Of a stretch of DNA of 43,691 bases, positions 24,601 to 31,397 are shown piece by piece (the stretch's first letter is position 1; every line of letters starts with the position of its first letter). A model generated the notes under the pieces. It searched no databases, had not been told where the DNA came from, and worked only from the letters and a program-made list of their open reading frames with translations. The DNA is taken from contig JBJEUF010000099.1 in assembly GCA_051883695.1 (NCBI GenBank), forward strand, positions 1 to 43,691, in the 5' to 3' direction. This DNA is from UBA11524 sp051883695 (GTDB taxonomy: Bacteria > Bacillota > Clostridia > Christensenellales > Aristaeellaceae). The translations under genes were made by a program, and so were the position numbers.

Positions 24601-27118
24601 TATCCGGGACAGACAGCGCGGCTGTCACCAGGCGGCGATGGGCAGGCGTATCGGCGCAATGGGCCAGCGAGATCAGGGAGGCGAGCAGGCTCTCAGCGTC
24701 ATTCCACGCGCCGTCCACCCCCATGGCAGGCAGCCCCAGCGCGGCGGTGACGGACTGCGCCCGGGCGCTCCACGCGCGTTCGGCCTCCTGCCAGGCGCTC
24801 AGGCGGGTCAGAAAGCCGCGGGCGATGGTATCATCCAGCCGGGCATGACCGCAGTAGACGTTGCCCAGCGTCCGCATGTCCTGCGCGTACTGGGACAGGT
24901 TCATCACCCTGGAAAAGCCCTGATAGTCCTGCCGGAACCGGCGCAGAAGGGTCGCCGCGTCCAGCCGCAGCGCTTCGGGCGTCCAGCTGACAAGAACCTC
25001 CTTCATCCTCTGATGCAGGCGCTCGGCTTCCTGTCGGACAGACTGCGCCTGGGCGCACAGCTCCTCCAGCGCCGCGGTATCGTTCGGCACGTCGCGGATC
25101 TGGGAACAGCCTGCCAGCACAGCGGCGGTGTTCAGCGCCCAGTCGGCCTCGCGTCCGGTCATGACGGGATCGTTCAGGAGGGTCAGCGCCTGCAGCGCAG
25201 CCTCATACATGCGCTGCGCGCTGGGAACGAGGGCGGCGTAATGCGCGGCAAAGGCGTCCGTCTGCGTCTGGTAGCGCGTCCCGTTCAGCGCGGTGCGCAA
25301 TACGCTGTCCAGCGCGGTCATCCGGGCAAGGAGATCAGGGGAGGCAATCTGCGCGCCGGGCAGCAGCACGGCTTGCATGTCAGACCGCGCGCTGTGCAGC
25401 TGCCCGGCTGCCTGGGCGGCGAGGCGGGCTTGCGCGGCGATTTCGTCGCAGGAGGCGATGTATTCCCGCGCGACAGGCCCCGTTGCCTGAACGGCATGGC
25501 AAACACGATCCAGCGCCTGCAGCGACGGGAGCGTACAGTCCTCCGGCAGATAGCCATCAGCCGTCAGGGCGGAGGACACGGCGGCAAGCGCTTCCGCGTC
25601 CGTCAGCACGGCGCGGGCCTCGCTCTGCAGCTGGGTGCGGGCCATGAAGGTTGTCCATGCTCCCTGCAGGCTCTCCCAGGGATTGTCGGGCAGCGACCGA
25701 TACCGCGCATACGCCCGGGCCAGGCGGGACAGCCGGGTCATCTCGGCGGTCAGGTCACTGCGGGAGATGCCTTCCACGCCGGTCAGCTGCGCGATGACCA
25801 GCGGCAGCTCCTGCAAGCCGGCCAGCTCCCCCAGCACGGTGTACAGGCTCTCGCCCAGCGGCTCGCGCAGATGGTGCAGCAGACGGGGATACACATTGAG
25901 GCTGCGGCGCAGCTCGTCCAGCTCGTCCAGGGTCGCCATGGCGGCGCGGTCCAGCTCCTGCCTTTGGAGGCTCAGGGGCTGGCTGATTTCATTGAGAATG
26001 GCCTTGCGGTCGGCGCGATGGCTGTGCAGCGCCAGGGTGAATTCGCCCAGTCCGGCGTCCCGCAACCGGCGGTGCACCACGTCCAGCGCGGCCATCTTCT
26101 CGGCGACAAAGAGCACCTTCCTGCCGTCGGCCAGCGCCTGGGCGATGATGTTGGTGATGGTCTGGCTCTTGCCGCCGCCGGGAGGCCCCTGCAGGCAGAA
26201 GCTCACGCCGCGCCGGGACAGCTCCACGGCATACTGCTGGCTGGAATCCGCGTTCACCACCAGATGGCTGTCCTCCGGGGGAATCGCGTCCAGCGATACG
26301 CCGTCCATGACGGAGGCGTCCAGACCGTAGGGCTCCTCCCCGGCGACGGCACGCAGGACGGCGCTGGCGGCGATGCGGTCATGATTGCGCTTCAGGTCGC
26401 GGTACATGCTCAGCTTCTGGAAGGACATCAGCGCCAGATGCGCCTCGCGCCGGACCTGCCAGCCGTGCTTTTTCGCCAGCAGCTCCACCTGATCGAGGTA
26501 CTCGTCCACCGGCGCGTCCGGGTCGGACAGCTCCGGCAGGCTCAGACCGTATTCCATCCGGAACAGCTGATCCAGCGCCGGGTTCACCGTCACATCCTCG
26601 TCCAGCATCTCCAGCACATAGGGCGCGCGGATGCTCTGCATCGTCAGCCGCACGGGCAGCAGCAGCAGCGGCGAGGTCAGCGGCTCCTGCCTGCCGGAGA
26701 GCTGCTGCCAGTCCAGAAAGCCCACGGCCAGGTAGAGGATATCAATGCCCTGCTCCTCCCGGGCGAGCTTCATTTTGGCGCGCATGTTTTTGAGGATGGC
26801 GCGGTATTCCGTGAAGCTGCCGGCGGGACGCAGATCGCCCTGCATGGGGACGATGGGGCTGTTCAGACGCTCGAACAGGCGCATCACGCCCTCGCAGCGC
26901 AGGTCGAACTTCTCCACCGGGGGCTGCTGCACGGTCAGGGATTTTTCCTGCCGGACCAGCAGATCATAGATCCCGGCATAGCCCGGCTCTTCCAGCCGGA
27001 GCGTCTGCGAGCTGCTGTGCTTGCCCGGATGGACGGGGTAGTTGATCATCCGGTTGCGCTTGCCCAGATCCAGCAGACTGTTTTCCCATTGAAGGATTGA
27101 TTGCTCCAGCTTGCTCAT
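21644..27118 (-). CDS. Giant DUF4011 / SF1 helicase / nuclease-fold / DUF3320 protein
   Basis: This protein is 1824 residues. The N-terminus, LEQSILQWENSLLDLGKRNR, is typical of DUF4011. SF1 helicase motifs follow: Walker A GPPGGGKSQT (near 311), VLFVAEKMAALDVV (Ia), FDEASQIMPENAIGAML (II, near 1200), AGDTRQMPPTDFF (III), NVQGDERDTMIFSVGY (V) and NVAVTRARYNVKL (VI, near 1440). Residues 350-1150 are a long helical insertion. An REase-like domain at about 1500-1595 reads GCSECRVDLAV, then LGIMTDGAAYA, then WRLHRVWSADWLQRP. The family normally has ECDG and YH there, so a catalytic Glu and a His seem lost. A DUF3320-like tail follows near 1660-1710. This architecture matches Hhe-type proteins reported as anti-phage systems (recalled). 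GGAGGG precedes the start; a promoter is at 27192-27220. Confidence 0.88.
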   Translation of the reverse strand: MSKLEQSILQWENSLLDLGKRNRMINYPVHPGKHSSSQTLRLEEPGYAGIYDLLVRQEKSLTVQQPPVEKFDLRCEGVMRLFERLNSPIVPMQGDLRPAGSFTEYRAILKNMRAKMKLAREEQGIDILYLAVGFLDWQQLSGRQEPLTSPLLLLPVRLTMQSIRAPYVLEMLDEDVTVNPALDQLFRMEYGLSLPELSDPDAPVDEYLDQVELLAKKHGWQVRREAHLALMSFQKLSMYRDLKRNHDRIAASAVLRAVAGEEPYGLDASVMDGVSLDAIPPEDSHLVVNADSSQQYAVELSRRGVSFCLQGPPGGGKSQTITNIIAQALADGRKVLFVAEKMAALDVVHRRLRDAGLGEFTLALHSHRADRKAILNEISQPLSLQRQELDRAAMATLDELDELRRSLNVYPRLLHHLREPLGESLYTVLGELAGLQELPLVIAQLTGVEGISRSDLTAEMTRLSRLARAYARYRSLPDNPWESLQGAWTTFMARTQLQSEARAVLTDAEALAAVSSALTADGYLPEDCTLPSLQALDRVCHAVQATGPVAREYIASCDEIAAQARLAAQAAGQLHSARSDMQAVLLPGAQIASPDLLARMTALDSVLRTALNGTRYQTQTDAFAAHYAALVPSAQRMYEAALQALTLLNDPVMTGREADWALNTAAVLAGCSQIRDVPNDTAALEELCAQAQSVRQEAERLHQRMKEVLVSWTPEALRLDAATLLRRFRQDYQGFSRVMNLSQYAQDMRTLGNVYCGHARLDDTIARGFLTRLSAWQEAERAWSARAQSVTAALGLPAMGVDGAWNDAESLLASLISLAHCADTPAHRRLVTAALSVPDICRKAARITEPLRFEMLDRSLRSADYPGDAMADDISRTLSSIRNIAGDLTGLHALAEELRPACRSGAAIPAMLTALRALDEARRHERLLNEAVAALRQLLPDEPVSADTDFAALQHRAALIADAAAASAALPAGIAQRLLTGAMALPERLPAMEGAAQSRLSAFCSHFARPEALLTLPVSALCKRLGRCLSEPDALDLWQEWRDMLSDMDGSLFAPFIPAAQQAALPVEQWADAARKLFLYTWVEQVLGEEHLLSLFRAHVHEERISRFVSLDQQQLQIARSRIRKQLIDLVPDEKHRALSASDELAILQRELMKKRGHLPLRRLFAKIPNLLMTLKPCLMMSPLSVASFLENDALSFDLVIFDEASQIMPENAIGAMLRGKQIIVAGDTRQMPPTDFFTVSVGAHDYDGDADEDEAEAPVEESILEQCACVLPSCPLLWHYRSRHESLIAFSNREIYANRLVTFPGSISRQPHLGVELVYVPDGVFVRRRNRQEARRCVALIEDHILHRAHRSLGVVAFSRTQQNAIEEELHRFRMAHPEYDAFFDEGREEPFFIKNLENVQGDERDTMIFSVGYAKPADGKPMSLNLGPLSASGGERRLNVAVTRARYNVKLVTSVLARDIDLSRTSAEGTRLLRAYIDYAEKGYAAIAPEDGTPAAAPSRDAFVTHLMDVLTRAGYSAERDVGCSECRVDLAVRMPGEDAESRYALGIMTDGAAYAMQRTCRDRDSLQSSVLRGMGWRLHRVWSADWLQRPDGVERELIAAVEEALAAPAALPDAPDAQPAPLWSHPAEADDAPLAFASYQQALLPGDCSLPINELILRVVETEQPVHRDEVCRRLAPALGYERVTPALRRDAEVAIARLLMDTLRECDGFLTMEGFTLAQPRRSSNRSMDMIAPQERELAILRVAEHSIGASRESIIIRAAELLGFERRGTRIRSALEEAFDALTRQGLLHIADEKVLALPAQTLPALPTDTALTEVNDHD

Positions 27119-27191
27119 GCCGTTCCCTCCGTGCGGTGCTGATTGGAAGAGAAAAACCTCCCCTATGGGGATTCAGCGTTTCATATCGTCC

Positions 27192-27220
27192 ATTTTATCA
27201 TATCCGACTGGAGATGACAA
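27192..27220 (-). promoter_or_regulatory. Promoter of the DUF4011 helicase gene
   Basis: TTGTCA (27220-27215), a 17-nt spacer and TAAAAT (27197-27192) lie 73 nt upstream of the start. It is divergent from the threonine-aldolase promoter. Confidence 0.65.
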
Positions 27221-27264
27221 TGGTTTTCCGGTGTGGATCGGCGGGAACGGCTTGTGTTCAGCTG

Positions 27265-27293
27265 TTGACGAACGCTTACGAAAACGTTATAAT
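27265..27293 (+). promoter_or_regulatory. Promoter of the threonine-aldolase family gene
   Basis: TTGACG (27265-27270), a 17-nt spacer and TATAAT (27288-27293) give a leader of about 85 nt. Confidence 0.75.
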
Positions 27294-27386
27294 GATTTGC
27301 TGGAAACAACGATACGGAATAGGCGGCATGTATGATGCCGTTTGCTGACGGACTGACCGATCGATTATGGAAAGGAACTGAACGAT

Positions 27387-28415
27387 ATGATCCGCCTGAA
27401 CTGTGACTATCTCGAGGGCTGCCATCCGTCCATCCTGAAAAAGCTGAATGAAACCAACCTCCTTCAGACGCCCGGCTATGGGACGGATGATTTCTGCAAG
27501 GAGGCTGCCGACGCCATCCGCGCCGCCTTCTCCTGCCCCGATGCGGCTGTGCATTTCCTCGTGGGCGGAACGCAGGCGAACATGACCGTAATCTCCTCCA
27601 TCCTGCGGCCGTATGAAGGCGTGCTGTGCGCCGATACCGGGCACATCAACGTCCATGAGACCGGCGCGATCGAGTCCACGGGGCACAAATGCCTGGTGCT
27701 GCCCAGCAAGCACGGCCGCATCAGCGCCTCCAAGGTGGCGGTGGCTGCCGCGACGCAGGCGGACGATGAGCATACCGTCCGGCCCGGCATGGTCTATATC
27801 TCCATGTCCACCGAGGTGGGAACGGTGTATGACCGCAGCCACCTGAAGGATCTGTATTACACCTGCCGTCAGCTGGGGCTGTACCTGTTCATCGACGGTG
27901 CCCGTCTGGGCTATGGTCTTGCAGCGCCCACCGGCGATCTGACGGCGGCGGATATCGCGAAATACTGCGATGTGTTCACCGTGGGCGGTACGAAGATGGG
28001 CGCGCTCTTTGGCGAAGCGGTGGTTATCAACAACCCGGAGCTGCAGCCGCGTTTCCGCTATATGATGAAGCAGAAGGGCGCGATGCTGGCCAAGGGCCGT
28101 CTGCTGGGCATTCAGTTCTCCGCGCTGATGGAGAACGGCTTGTACTTTGAGCTGGGCAGGAAGGCTGTCGGTCAGGCGATGCGCATCCGCGACGCGCTGC
28201 TGGCGGCGGGCTTCACCTTCCATGTGGATTCGCCCACCAATCAGCTCTTCCCCATCTTCACGGATGAGCAGTGGGAGGAGCTTGAGGAGCGGGGCTTTGT
28301 GCTGGAGTTCAGCGGAAGGCTGGATGAGGAGCATGTCGTGCTGCGCGTGTGCACGTCCTGGTGCACACCGGATGCGTATGTGGACAAGTTCATTGAGGCT
28401 GTGAAGGCGCTGTAA
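27387..28415 (+). CDS. Threonine aldolase family PLP-dependent lyase
   Basis: This 342-residue fold-type I PLP enzyme belongs to the beta-eliminating lyase/low-specificity threonine aldolase family. HFLVGGTQANMTVISSIL is the phosphate-binding region, FIDGARLGYGLAAP carries the PLP-contacting Asp, and VGGTKMGALFGEAVV holds the Schiff-base Lys near residue 203. It would cleave L-threonine or L-allo-threonine to glycine and acetaldehyde; related members use other beta-hydroxy amino acids. The start at 27387 follows AAAGGAA at a somewhat long spacing. Monocistronic: its own promoter is upstream and a perfect terminator downstream (28473-28510). Confidence 0.87.
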   Translation: MIRLNCDYLEGCHPSILKKLNETNLLQTPGYGTDDFCKEAADAIRAAFSCPDAAVHFLVGGTQANMTVISSILRPYEGVLCADTGHINVHETGAIESTGHKCLVLPSKHGRISASKVAVAAATQADDEHTVRPGMVYISMSTEVGTVYDRSHLKDLYYTCRQLGLYLFIDGARLGYGLAAPTGDLTAADIAKYCDVFTVGGTKMGALFGEAVVINNPELQPRFRYMMKQKGAMLAKGRLLGIQFSALMENGLYFELGRKAVGQAMRIRDALLAAGFTFHVDSPTNQLFPIFTDEQWEELEERGFVLEFSGRLDEEHVVLRVCTSWCTPDAYVDKFIEAVKAL

Positions 28416-28472
28416 GCGCGTGCCTGAGCTTCCTCTTGCAGAGCTCATGCCGCTGTCATGGCAGACATACAC

Positions 28473-28510
28473 AAAAACCGGCGATCCCGCAGGTGGGACA
28501 GCCGGTTTTT
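28473..28510. terminator. Bidirectional intrinsic terminator
   Basis: AAAAACCGGC (28473-28482) pairs perfectly with GCCGGTTTTT (28501-28510); the 18-nt loop contains an inner TCCC/GGGA stem. It serves the threonine-aldolase-family gene and the converging P-II gene. Confidence 0.85.
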
Positions 28511-28574
28511 CTGTTGCCTTCTTTGCTGCGCTTCGTTCCGCCAGGCATACTTCGGGGACGCCTTGCCCGGTGCA

Positions 28575-29273
28575 TTATTCCGCCTCCGGCGCCTCGGCGG
28601 CTTCCTCCGCGTTCAGGCGGCGCAGACCCTCCACACCGGTCACGGGCAGGGAGAAGCAGATGGCGCCCGCGTTCGTTCCGGGACCTGCGCCCTGCACGAT
28701 GGCCTTCATGATGGCTGCCTTCCGGCGGCTTTCCGCCACGATGAGCACCACGTCCTTTTCGCTGGCCAGGGAGATGCCCAGAAACTTCTCGCTCTCCCGA
28801 GCGCCGGTTCCCTTGCCGGACAGCACCGTGCCGCCCGTCGCGCCTGCCGGACGCGCCGCCGCCATCACCAGATCCGAAAAGCCCTCGTTGAGAATCACAC
28901 AGATCAGCTCGTGGGAGAAATCCATCGCGGGCTTATCGCTGTTCATGCTTTTGTGATCCGTCAGGTATGCCATGGTTCTGCCGCCTCCTACGCTCTTGAG
29001 CGGTACGGACATCATGATGCCGTTGCCCGGAATGTCGATAAACATGCGCAGCCGCGCCGCGCGCATCAGCTTCCTTGTCTGCTCTCCGTCCGCGACGGTG
29101 AAAACCAGCGCCTTTTCCGTAGCCGCAAGGCCATACAGGGACAGGTGCTCATCCCGTGCGGTGCCTCTGGCGTACTGGGTCACCGCCAGCGGCAGCTTCA
29201 GACCGTGGATGATGTCCTCCATCAGCTCATGCCGGTCGCGGTTCACAATCGCCATCACCAGATTGAGTTCCAT
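28575..29273 (-). CDS. Double-domain P-II-like regulatory protein
   Basis: This 232-residue protein contains two P-II-like ferredoxin-fold domains in tandem. The second carries the recognisable GATGGTVLSGKGTGARE segment, similar to the P-II B-loop/T-loop region, then SEKDVVLIVAESRRKAAIM. Classical GlnB/GlnK are about 112 residues and trimeric; a duplicated form must assemble differently. P-II proteins bind ATP/ADP or other nucleotides and gate membrane transporters or enzymes. The start at 29273 has GGGAGGT upstream and lies 1 nt past the stop of the DUF1538 membrane protein gene, so that protein is the obvious partner. The classic T-loop uridylylation Tyr is not evident. Confidence 0.82.
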   Translation of the reverse strand: MELNLVMAIVNRDRHELMEDIIHGLKLPLAVTQYARGTARDEHLSLYGLAATEKALVFTVADGEQTRKLMRAARLRMFIDIPGNGIMMSVPLKSVGGGRTMAYLTDHKSMNSDKPAMDFSHELICVILNEGFSDLVMAAARPAGATGGTVLSGKGTGARESEKFLGISLASEKDVVLIVAESRRKAAIMKAIVQGAGPGTNAGAICFSLPVTGVEGLRRLNAEEAAEAPEAE

Positions 29274-29274
29274 C

Positions 29275-30804
29275 TCATACCTCCCACAGCTCAATGACTT
29301 CATCGTCCGCATAGGCAAGCTCGGGCGCCCTGTCTGTCCGGCGTGTCCTGAGGACGTAGATCAGCCCCATGATCTGCACGGTGATCAGCGGCATCATCGC
29401 CACCAGCGCCACCAGGCCGAAGGCATCCGTCATCACATTGCCGCCCAGCGCCTGACACGCGCCCATGGCAAAGGGCAGCATGAAGGTCGCCGTCAGGGGC
29501 CCGGAGGCCACGCCGCCGGAGTCGAAGGCGATGGCCGTAAAGGTCGGCGGCACCACCAGCGTCAGCGCCAGCGCCGTCAGGTAGCCCGGCACAAGGATCC
29601 ACAGGATGGAAATCCCCGTCAGCACCCGCAGCATCGCCAGACCGTTCGCCGCGGATACGGCAATCGCCAGCGCGTAGTGCATCGCCTGCTCGCTGATCGC
29701 GCCCGCGCTCAGCTCCTCGACCTGCCGGTTCAGCACATGCACCGCCGGTTCGGCGTTGATGATGTACCAGCCCATGAGCATGGCGATGGGAATCAGCAGG
29801 AAGCGCCATGGCCCCATGTCGGCGATATGTCCGCCCAGCGCCAGCCCCAGCGCCTCGAAGCCCACGTTCGCGCCCGTCAGGAACAGCACCAGCCCAGCCA
29901 GCGTCACCGCCAGTCCCAGCAGAATCCGCAGGAACGGAACGCGGCGCAGATGCAGCACGGTGAACTGGAAAATCAGAAAGAACGCTGCGATGGGCAGCAG
30001 CGCGACCGCCACATTGACGGTTTCCCCGGGCAGCTCCCGCAGGTAGGTTTTGCCCAGCTGGACGGTATGGAGAATCGCCTCTGCCGGATCACTGCCGCCA
30101 TCCGGAGCGCCGGTGGAGAGGAAGGACAGGAGCAGTACGGCCAGAATCGGCCCGACGGAGCACAGCGCCACCAGACCGAAGGAATCCTCCTGTGCGCTTG
30201 TGTCCGAACGGATGGACGCGACGCCCACGCCCAGCGCCATGATGAAGGGCACCGTCATCGGGCCTGTCGTCACGCCGCCGGAGTCGAACGCCACAGCCAG
30301 ATAGTCCGGCTTCACGGCTACGACCACCGCCGAAAGCAGGAATACCAGGCCATACAGCGCGATCAGCAGCCATTTGAGCGGAATGCGGAACAGAATGCGC
30401 ACCATGCTCAGCATCAGCAGCAGTCCCACGCCGACGCCCACGGTGACGATCAGCACCCTGTCGTCAATCGTGGGGACGCTTGCCGCCAGCACCGTCAGGT
30501 CAGGCTCGGACACCGTGACCGCGATGCCCAGCAGCAGGCTGATGCCCAGAATCAGCGGCAGATTCCGCGATTTGGTCAGCTTTGCGCCCATATGGGTGCC
30601 GATGGGCGTCATGGACACCTCGCTGCCCAGGGAGAACAGCCCCATGCCCACCATGAGCATGAGCGAGCCGACGATGAAGGAAAGCATCAGCCCCGTATCC
30701 ATCGGCACGAAGGTCAGGCACATCGCCGCGACAATCACGACGATGGGCAGCACGGAGGCCGCCGCCTCCCGGAATTTTTCGTAGAATGCTCTCTTTGCGG
30801 TCAT
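29275..30804 (-). CDS. DUF1538 family membrane protein
   Basis: This 509-residue protein has about 12 membrane helices and an internal duplication. VAFDSGGVTTGPMTVPFIMA in the first half and IAFDSGGVASGPLTATFMLP in the second are the repeated signature, probably re-entrant or pore-lining in a transporter-like inverted repeat. The substrate is unknown. Coupling to a P-II-like protein suggests gating by nucleotide or nitrogen state, by analogy with AmtB-GlnK and SbtA-SbtB. The frame extends upstream to 30948, but ATG 30804 (MTAKRAFYEKF) has AAAGGAGA 6 nt upstream, and the extension would cross the leader terminator. Confidence 0.87.
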   Translation of the reverse strand: MTAKRAFYEKFREAAASVLPIVVIVAAMCLTFVPMDTGLMLSFIVGSLMLMVGMGLFSLGSEVSMTPIGTHMGAKLTKSRNLPLILGISLLLGIAVTVSEPDLTVLAASVPTIDDRVLIVTVGVGVGLLLMLSMVRILFRIPLKWLLIALYGLVFLLSAVVVAVKPDYLAVAFDSGGVTTGPMTVPFIMALGVGVASIRSDTSAQEDSFGLVALCSVGPILAVLLLSFLSTGAPDGGSDPAEAILHTVQLGKTYLRELPGETVNVAVALLPIAAFFLIFQFTVLHLRRVPFLRILLGLAVTLAGLVLFLTGANVGFEALGLALGGHIADMGPWRFLLIPIAMLMGWYIINAEPAVHVLNRQVEELSAGAISEQAMHYALAIAVSAANGLAMLRVLTGISILWILVPGYLTALALTLVVPPTFTAIAFDSGGVASGPLTATFMLPFAMGACQALGGNVMTDAFGLVALVAMMPLITVQIMGLIYVLRTRRTDRAPELAYADDEVIELWEV

Positions 30805-30841
30805 CAGGGTCTCCTTTCTTTCTGACCGGGGTCCGAAGATA

Positions 30842-30953
30842 TAAATAAAGCCGGCTCCTGCTGCGGAGCCGGCCATTCTTCCATGCATCAGTCCCGGACG
30901 GTACACGCCGTCCGGCTGATGATCGGATAAATCGCCGCCGGATGGCATGCGAT
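30842..30953 (-). ncRNA. Structured leader RNA of the DUF1538/P-II operon (candidate riboswitch)
   Basis: Between promoter (30985-31014) and gene lie three successive hairpins on the minus strand. The first is ATCGC/GCGAT with inner GCC/GGC (30953-30931). The second is CATCAG-C-CGGACGG paired with CCGTCCG-GGA-CTGATG around loop CGTGTA (30921-30886). The third is a 9-bp GCCGGCTCC/GGAGCCGGC stem (30873-30850) followed by UUUAUUUA, an intrinsic terminator. A terminator placed 45 nt before the ORF indicates transcriptional attenuation. I do not recognise the class; no clear antiterminator could be drawn by eye. Confidence 0.6.
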
Positions 30954-30984
30954 GACAGACTCCACCACTTATTCGATCAATATC

Positions 30985-31014
30985 ATATTAACATGAAGGA
31001 ACTGCTGTTGTCAA
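30985..31014 (-). promoter_or_regulatory. Promoter of the DUF1538/P-II operon
   Basis: TTGACA (31014-31009), an 18-nt spacer and TAATAT (30990-30985). The leader from here to the DUF1538 start is about 175 nt. Confidence 0.75.
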
Positions 31015-31070
31015 GCGGAAAACGCAGCGACAGCAGGGCGACCTCATTCAAAACGGAAAACAGACATGAA

Positions 31071-31269
31071 TGCAGCCGAACGGGTGGAGGGGCGATCGGA
31101 AAGCCCCCTCCTCGCTTCCGCAGAAGCGAAACACTCCTGCCGCAGAAGGTGTTTCGTGCCCGCGGGCGCGACCAAAGGGTTTCCGTCATCCAGCATCGCT
31201 GGAAGCTTTGCCTTCGGCAACTCCCTGCCGGGGAGCCGCTTCTGCACGATGCCCTTTGGAATCCTTCGG
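31071..31269. repeat. Dispersed intergenic repeat family B, copy 1
   Basis: About 200 bp from TGCAGCCGAACGGG to CCTTCGG closely matches 41005-41217 in the same orientation. Shared blocks include GCGATCGGAAAGCCCCCTCC, CGCTTCCGCAGAAGCGAAAC, TTCCGTCATCCAGCAT and GCACGATGCCCTTTGGAA. It contains small hairpins (GCTTCCGCAGAAGC) but no credible gene. Confidence 0.85.
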
Positions 31270-31326
31270 CCGGTCACCGTTTCCCCATATGCAGCTGCCC
31301 GCGCGGATATGTCATCAATCCCCGTC

Positions 31327-31355
31327 TTTTCAAATCCGTCAAAACGTGCTACAAT
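31327..31355 (+). promoter_or_regulatory. Promoter of rimO-pgsA
   Basis: TTTTCA (31327-31332), a 17-nt spacer and TACAAT (31350-31355), 42 nt before the rimO start. Confidence 0.6.
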
Positions 31356-31397
31356 GTATCCGGATAAGAATACTCCCTAATATGAAGGAGACACGAC

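Noticed and set aside
22235..27100. 1621-codon plus-strand open frame antisense to the DUF4011 gene
   Set aside because: It mirrors codon periodicity of a high-GC gene. The translation is Gln/His/Gly/Arg-rich with no family motif, and the minus strand has clear helicase motifs, promoter and ribosome site.
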